The position numbers were made by a program, and so were the translations under genes. Below, in pieces: positions 60,918 to 64,000 of a stretch of DNA of 64,000 bases. The notes under the pieces were generated by a model that was given only the letters and a program-made list of their open reading frames with translations, had not been told where the DNA came from and made no database searches. Numbering within the stretch: the stretch's first letter is position 1; each line of letters starts with the position of its first letter. Location: positions 124,001-188,000 of the forward strand of contig LJCX01000027.1 in NCBI GenBank assembly GCA_001298545.1, written 5' to 3'. This DNA is from Actinobacteria bacterium OV320 (GTDB taxonomy: Bacteria; Actinomycetota; Actinomycetes; Streptomycetales; Streptomycetaceae).

Positions 60918-61289
60918 GTGGACACCACATACGAGACGACCGACAACACCGCCTACTACGCCCACGGAACGCAGGCCGAGCGGTGGGAGCGGGCGCGGCT
61001 GTTCTTCGCCGCGAAGGAGTACGCCGCCGCCGCGCGGGTGCTGGTCGGGCTGGTCGAGGAGGTGCCGGAGCAGACCGGACCGCGGCTGCTGCTGGCCCGC
61101 TCCTACTACCACTCGGCCCAACTGCTCCGCGCCGAGACCGAGTTGCGGCTGATCGTCGAGCGGGACCCGGTGGAGCACTACGCCCGGCTGATGCTGGGCC
61201 GGACCCTGGAGCGACAGGGGCGGCACGCCGAGGCGGGACCGCACCTGCGGCTCGCCGCGGCGCTGGCCGGGGACTTCCCCGAGGCCTGA
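60918..61289 (+). CDS. Tetratricopeptide-repeat protein
   Basis: 123 aa with about three TPR-like helix pairs: ARLFFAAKEYAAAARVLVGL, ARSYYHSAQLLRAETELRLI and ARLMLGRTLERQGRHAEAGP. Cytosolic adaptor-type protein, partner unknown. GTG at 60918 has AAGGAGG upstream. Ends at a bidirectional terminator. Confidence 0.87.
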   Translation: MDTTYETTDNTAYYAHGTQAERWERARLFFAAKEYAAAARVLVGLVEEVPEQTGPRLLLARSYYHSAQLLRAETELRLIVERDPVEHYARLMLGRTLERQGRHAEAGPHLRLAAALAGDFPEA

Positions 61290-61303
61290 GCCCGCAACAA
61301 CGA

Positions 61304-61336
61304 GCGGCCCGGCGGTGACTTCCACCGCCGGGCCGC
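61304..61336. terminator. Bidirectional terminator
   Basis: Perfect 14-bp stem, GCGGCCCGGCGGTG (61304-61317) and its complement (61323-61336), around a 5-nt loop ACTTC. It lies between the convergent TPR and PepSY genes, 14 bp after one stop and 18 bp from the other. Confidence 0.85.
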
Positions 61337-61354
61337 CGCCGTGCACGGGCCCGC

Positions 61355-62782
61355 TCAGACAGCCGCCCGCCGCCCCCGCCGGTGCGCGATCTCGCCGAGG
61401 ACGACGTCCACGACCAGGAAGGCGGCCAGCGGGATGCCGAGGAGCGGCACGAAGTAGGCGATCACGGCGACCGTCGCCATCAGCGGGACGAGGACGTACG
61501 GCGGCACCTGCGCCCAGGCCCCGCGCGGGACGGGCCGGCCGAAGGCGGACCCGCGGCCGCGCTGCCACCACATGCGGTAGCCCCACACGATCAACAGGAT
61601 CAGGGACCCCGCGAGAGCCATCAGAGCGAGCTGGTTGACCAGGCCGAACAGGACACCGGTGTGCAGGTCGATGCCCCAGCGGGTCAGCTTGGCGAGCAGC
61701 GGGTGGTCGTCGAACCGCAGCACGTCGGTGACCTCGCCGGTGGCCGGGTCGATCGCCACCGCGTCCTGCTTCTCGGGCCAGCTGCGCTGCACCTGCTTGA
61801 CCACGTACGCGGAGGAGGCGTCCGCGGGCGGGACGATCTCGACCGGGTCGCCCAGCCCCTCGGCCCGCGCCGCGGCCAGGACCCTGTCGAGGCCGACGCC
61901 GTGCTCGGCGTCCCCGCCCGCGCCGGAGGCCGTGTCGTGACCGGCGTGGTCGCCGCCGCTCGCGGCCGCCGAGACCGACGGGGTGGCCTGGCCGAGCGAG
62001 GTGCGCAGGACGTCGATGTTGGCGCCCGCGTAGGTGGACCAGGTCAGTCCGGTCGCGGACAGGAAGATGAAGCCGGCGGCGGCCCACACGCCGACGGTGC
62101 CGTGCAGCCCCAGCGTGCGGCGCCGTCCGGTCGTGCCGCGGACCTTGCGCAGGGCGCGCCGACGGGAGAACCAGAGCACCAGACCACCGCCCGCGATCAC
62201 CCACAGCCAGCTGGCGGCGAGTTCGCTGTAGAGGCGGCCGTTCTCGCCGAGGTGCAGATCGCGGTGGAACTCGTCGATCCAGGTGCGCAACGGCAGCGCG
62301 CCGGTGGAGCCGTACTGCTCCAGGGCGCCTCGCACCTCGCCCGTGTACGGGTCGACGAACACGGCGAGGGTGTGGGTGGCGTCGACGCCCTCGACGCCGG
62401 ACAGCATCACCCGGGTCGTGGCGTCGTCCTCCGGCGAGGGGCGGACGGCCGAAACCGTGCCCTCGGGGTAGGCCTTGCGGGCGGCGTCCACCTGCTCGGA
62501 GATCGGCAGCGACGCGTCGCCGACCGGCACGGTCAACTCGTGGGAGTACACGAGCTTCTCGGCCTGGAACGCGGCGGCGTACAGGAACCCGGTGGTGGCG
62601 GCGACCAGCAGGAACGGCGCCACAAACACGCCTGCGTAGAAGTGCAGACGCAATATCAGCGGGCGCAGCGGGGCCCACGGACCGCGGGACTTCGGCGCGG
62701 GGGCCGCTGCTTGCGGGGCCTCGTCCGATCCCCCGGCTCGAGCGGAGCCGGGAGCGGGGGAGGTCGAGGGAGCGGTGGACAT
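61355..62782 (-). CDS. PepSY-domain membrane protein
   Basis: 475 aa. N-terminal disordered Ala/Pro stretch (1-40), helix LRLHFYAGVFVAPFLLVAAT, a large outer region with PepSY parts (LAVFVDPYTGEVRG, WIDEFHRDLHLGENGRLYSE), further helices (LWVIAGGGLVLWF, VWAAAGFIFLSATGLTWS, LALMALAGSLILLIVW, VLVPLMATVAVIAYFVPLL). The HFYAG and HRDLHLG His residues fit the haem-binding PiuB/PepSY_TM family linked to iron-siderophore reduction. No iron box was found upstream. ATG at 62782. Confidence 0.9.
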   Translation of the reverse strand: MSTAPSTSPAPGSARAGGSDEAPQAAAPAPKSRGPWAPLRPLILRLHFYAGVFVAPFLLVAATTGFLYAAAFQAEKLVYSHELTVPVGDASLPISEQVDAARKAYPEGTVSAVRPSPEDDATTRVMLSGVEGVDATHTLAVFVDPYTGEVRGALEQYGSTGALPLRTWIDEFHRDLHLGENGRLYSELAASWLWVIAGGGLVLWFSRRRALRKVRGTTGRRRTLGLHGTVGVWAAAGFIFLSATGLTWSTYAGANIDVLRTSLGQATPSVSAAASGGDHAGHDTASGAGGDAEHGVGLDRVLAAARAEGLGDPVEIVPPADASSAYVVKQVQRSWPEKQDAVAIDPATGEVTDVLRFDDHPLLAKLTRWGIDLHTGVLFGLVNQLALMALAGSLILLIVWGYRMWWQRGRGSAFGRPVPRGAWAQVPPYVLVPLMATVAVIAYFVPLLGIPLAAFLVVDVVLGEIAHRRGRRAAV

Positions 62783-62899
62783 CGTGGCGCTTCTCCGGGG
62801 GCAGGAGGAGTGGGTCGGGGACAGCGGCTCGGGGGACGCTTTTCAGCCGTGACGCACCAGTAGTCGATGGCGGACGGCACCGAGTTCCCGCCACTTCGA

Positions 62900-62934
62900 G
62901 TGACGTGCGTCACATGCCATGCGGCCGTGGCATG
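62900..62934. promoter_or_regulatory. Two dyads before the peptide deformylase gene
   Basis: GTGACGTGCGTCAC (62900-62913) fits the reported Streptomyces Crp pattern GTG-N6-GNCAC. Then CATGCCA (62913-62919) and TGGCATG (62928-62934) form a perfect 7-bp inverted repeat with an 8-bp spacer, ending 8 bp before the def ATG. Confidence 0.4.
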
Positions 62935-62942
62935 CTGGCCCG

Positions 62943-63587
62943 ATGGCATCTCCCAGTCCCCGCGCACCCCTTGCCGATCGGATCGAGGAACTCCTCGCCC
63001 CCGGCGGCCCGTTGCCCATCGTCGCTGCCGGAGACCCGGTCCTGCGGACGGGCACGACGCGCTACGAGGACCAGCTCGACCCCGTCCTGCTGGCCCGGTT
63101 CGTCGAGGCCCTGCGCGTCACCATGCACGCGGCGCCGGGCGTCGGCCTCGCCGCCCCGCAGGTCGGTGTGGAACTGCGGATCGCCGTGATCGAGGACCCG
63201 GCGCCGGTGCCGGAGGAGGTGCGGCTGGCCCGCGGCCGGGTGCCGCAGCCGTTCCGGGTGCTGGTCAACCCCGAGTACGAGCCGGTCGGTTCGGCCCGTG
63301 CCGCCTTCTTCGAGGGCTGCCTGAGCGTGCCGGGCTACCAGGCGGTGGTGGCCCGGCACGCAGAGGTGCGGCTCACGGGCTCCGACGAGCACGGCCGGCC
63401 GCTGGACGAGGTGTTCACCGGCTGGCCCGCCCGTATCGTCCAGCACGAGACGGACCACCTCGACGGCCTGCTCTACCTCGACCGGGCCGAACCGCGCTCG
63501 CTCTCGGCCAACCAGGCCGTGCTCGACCGCTGGACGCAGCCGACGGCGGACCTGGCCGCGAGGGCGCTGGGCTTCGAACTCCCCTGA
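62943..63587 (+). CDS. def: Peptide deformylase
   Basis: 214 aa. Three family motifs: GVGLAAPQVG (motif 1), EGCLSVPGYQ (motif 2, metal Cys) and QHETDHLDG (motif 3, HExxH with both His ligands). Removes the formyl group from nascent N-terminal Met. Actinobacteria usually have several def genes. ATG at 62943 is taken; in-frame codons to 62919 lack a ribosome site. The inverted repeat just upstream may affect initiation. Confidence 0.93.
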   Translation: MASPSPRAPLADRIEELLAPGGPLPIVAAGDPVLRTGTTRYEDQLDPVLLARFVEALRVTMHAAPGVGLAAPQVGVELRIAVIEDPAPVPEEVRLARGRVPQPFRVLVNPEYEPVGSARAAFFEGCLSVPGYQAVVARHAEVRLTGSDEHGRPLDEVFTGWPARIVQHETDHLDGLLYLDRAEPRSLSANQAVLDRWTQPTADLAARALGFELP

Positions 63588-63613
63588 TCGGCGGGCCGGT
63601 CGGCCTGGTGCGC

Positions 63614-64000
63614 TCAGTTGTCCCGGTAGGCCTCCAGGAGCCGCAGCCACACCTCGCTGAGCGTCGGGTAGGACGGGACGGCGTGCCACAGCCGGGCGAG
63701 CGGGACCTGTCCGGCGACCGCGATCGTCGCCGAGTGGATCAGCTCGCCGACACCGGGACCGACGAAGGTGACGCCGCGCAGGATCTCCCGCTCCAGGTCG
63801 ACGACCATCCGGGCGCGGCCCTTGTAACCCTCGGCGTACAGGCCCGCTCCGGCCACGGACGACATGTCGACGTCGACGGCCCGCACCCGGTGTCCGGCCT
63901 GTTCCGCCTCGGCGAGCGAGAGGCCGACGGCGGCCGCCTCCGGATCGGTGAACACGACCTGGGGGACGGACTCGTGGTCGGCCGTGGCGGCGTGGGCGCT
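63614..64000 (-). CDS. Flavin disulfide reductase (3' end only)
   Basis: C-terminal about 128 residues of a pyridine nucleotide-disulfide oxidoreductase; the frame stays open to the window edge. The dimerisation domain is clear: VPQVVFTDPEAAAVGLSLAE, EGYKGRARMVVDLEREILRG, FVGPGVGELIHSATIAVAGQ and HAVPSYPTLSEVWLRLLEAY, the HxxPxxxE active-site pattern in HAVPSYPTLSE. Mercuric/mycothione/dihydrolipoamide reductase-like; the flavin and redox-Cys parts lie outside. Convergent with def, 26 bp apart. Confidence 0.9.
   Translation of the reverse strand, partial: SAHAATADHESVPQVVFTDPEAAAVGLSLAEAEQAGHRVRAVDVDMSSVAGAGLYAEGYKGRARMVVDLEREILRGVTFVGPGVGELIHSATIAVAGQVPLARLWHAVPSYPTLSEVWLRLLEAYRDN

Noticed and set aside
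60120..62894. Long minus-strand open frame spanning MarR, TPR and PepSY genes
   Set aside because: Shadow frame that ignores the perfect terminator at 61304-61336 and the real genes on both strands.
1..64000. tRNA or rRNA genes
   Set aside because: No cloverleaf-like stretch with a T-loop GGTTCGAAT-type core or rRNA-like sequence was recognised by eye; a covariance-model scan would be decisive.

Overview
The window is a stretch of a Streptomyces-type actinomycete chromosome. The evidence is the very high GC content with G/C at third codon positions, frequent GTG/TTG starts, four-base start/stop overlaps, Tat and lipoprotein signals, XRE-DUF5753/DUF397/HATPase sets, a PF04672 methyltransferase, an IdeR/DmdR-type iron box and a cobalamin riboswitch before metE. 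I see no tRNA, rRNA, CRISPR array, insertion sequence or phage module.

Layout. 1-6.4 kb: a HAD hydrolase (start just outside the window), an SDR behind a MerR-type promoter, a ROK regulator, an APH-like phosphotransferase, two gene remnants (alpha/beta hydrolase tail; tail of a P450-reductase) and a TIGR03086 protein next to a G/C-homopolymer zone that looks like bad sequence. 6.6-15.4 kb: FUSC exporter, Tat lactonase, iron-box DUF2470 protein, TetR plus stand-alone CYP102-like P450, a Cys-rich pentapeptide protein, a PIG-L deacetylase and an S33 peptidase.

15.5-31.2 kb is the best-defined system: L-rhamnose uptake and breakdown joined to lactate oxidation. Leftward: rhaT-rhaP-rhaQ-rhaS-rhaM, a Tat-exported BNR propeller and a LacI regulator. 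Rightward: rhaI, an aldolase/dehydrogenase fusion, rhamnulokinase and lutABC. Rhamnose would be imported and mutarotated, isomerised, phosphorylated and cleaved to DHAP and L-lactaldehyde; the fused SDR would give L-lactate and LutABC would take it to pyruvate. Both divergent promoters carry a TGAAnnnTTTCA-type operator at or just after the predicted start of transcription.

31.3-38 kb: HxlR plus NAD(P)-binding reductase, a MoxR ATPase/VWA pair whose VWA frame is broken by a 122-bp duplication beside a G12 run, a cupin, and a PLP lyase with its DauR-like regulator. 38-51 kb: methyltransferase, XRE/DUF397/HATPase set, pirin, DHFR-like reductase, MmyB-like regulator, FMN reductase, DUF4232 lipoprotein, NarL-type two-component pair, M1 peptidase and a HATPase/STAS pair. 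51-64 kb: cobalamin riboswitch and metE, a universal stress protein, a truncated XRE remnant, a secreted GH9 glycosidase, an amidohydrolase behind a 31-bp palindrome, a MarR/winged-helix pair, a TPR protein, a PepSY membrane protein, peptide deformylase and the 3' end of a flavin disulfide reductase.

No clearly new multi-gene system was found. The most useful observations are the rhamnose-lactate locus with its exported propeller, the flavocytochrome reductase remnant near a reductase-less CYP102 homologue, and two places where sequence quality probably corrupts gene calls.
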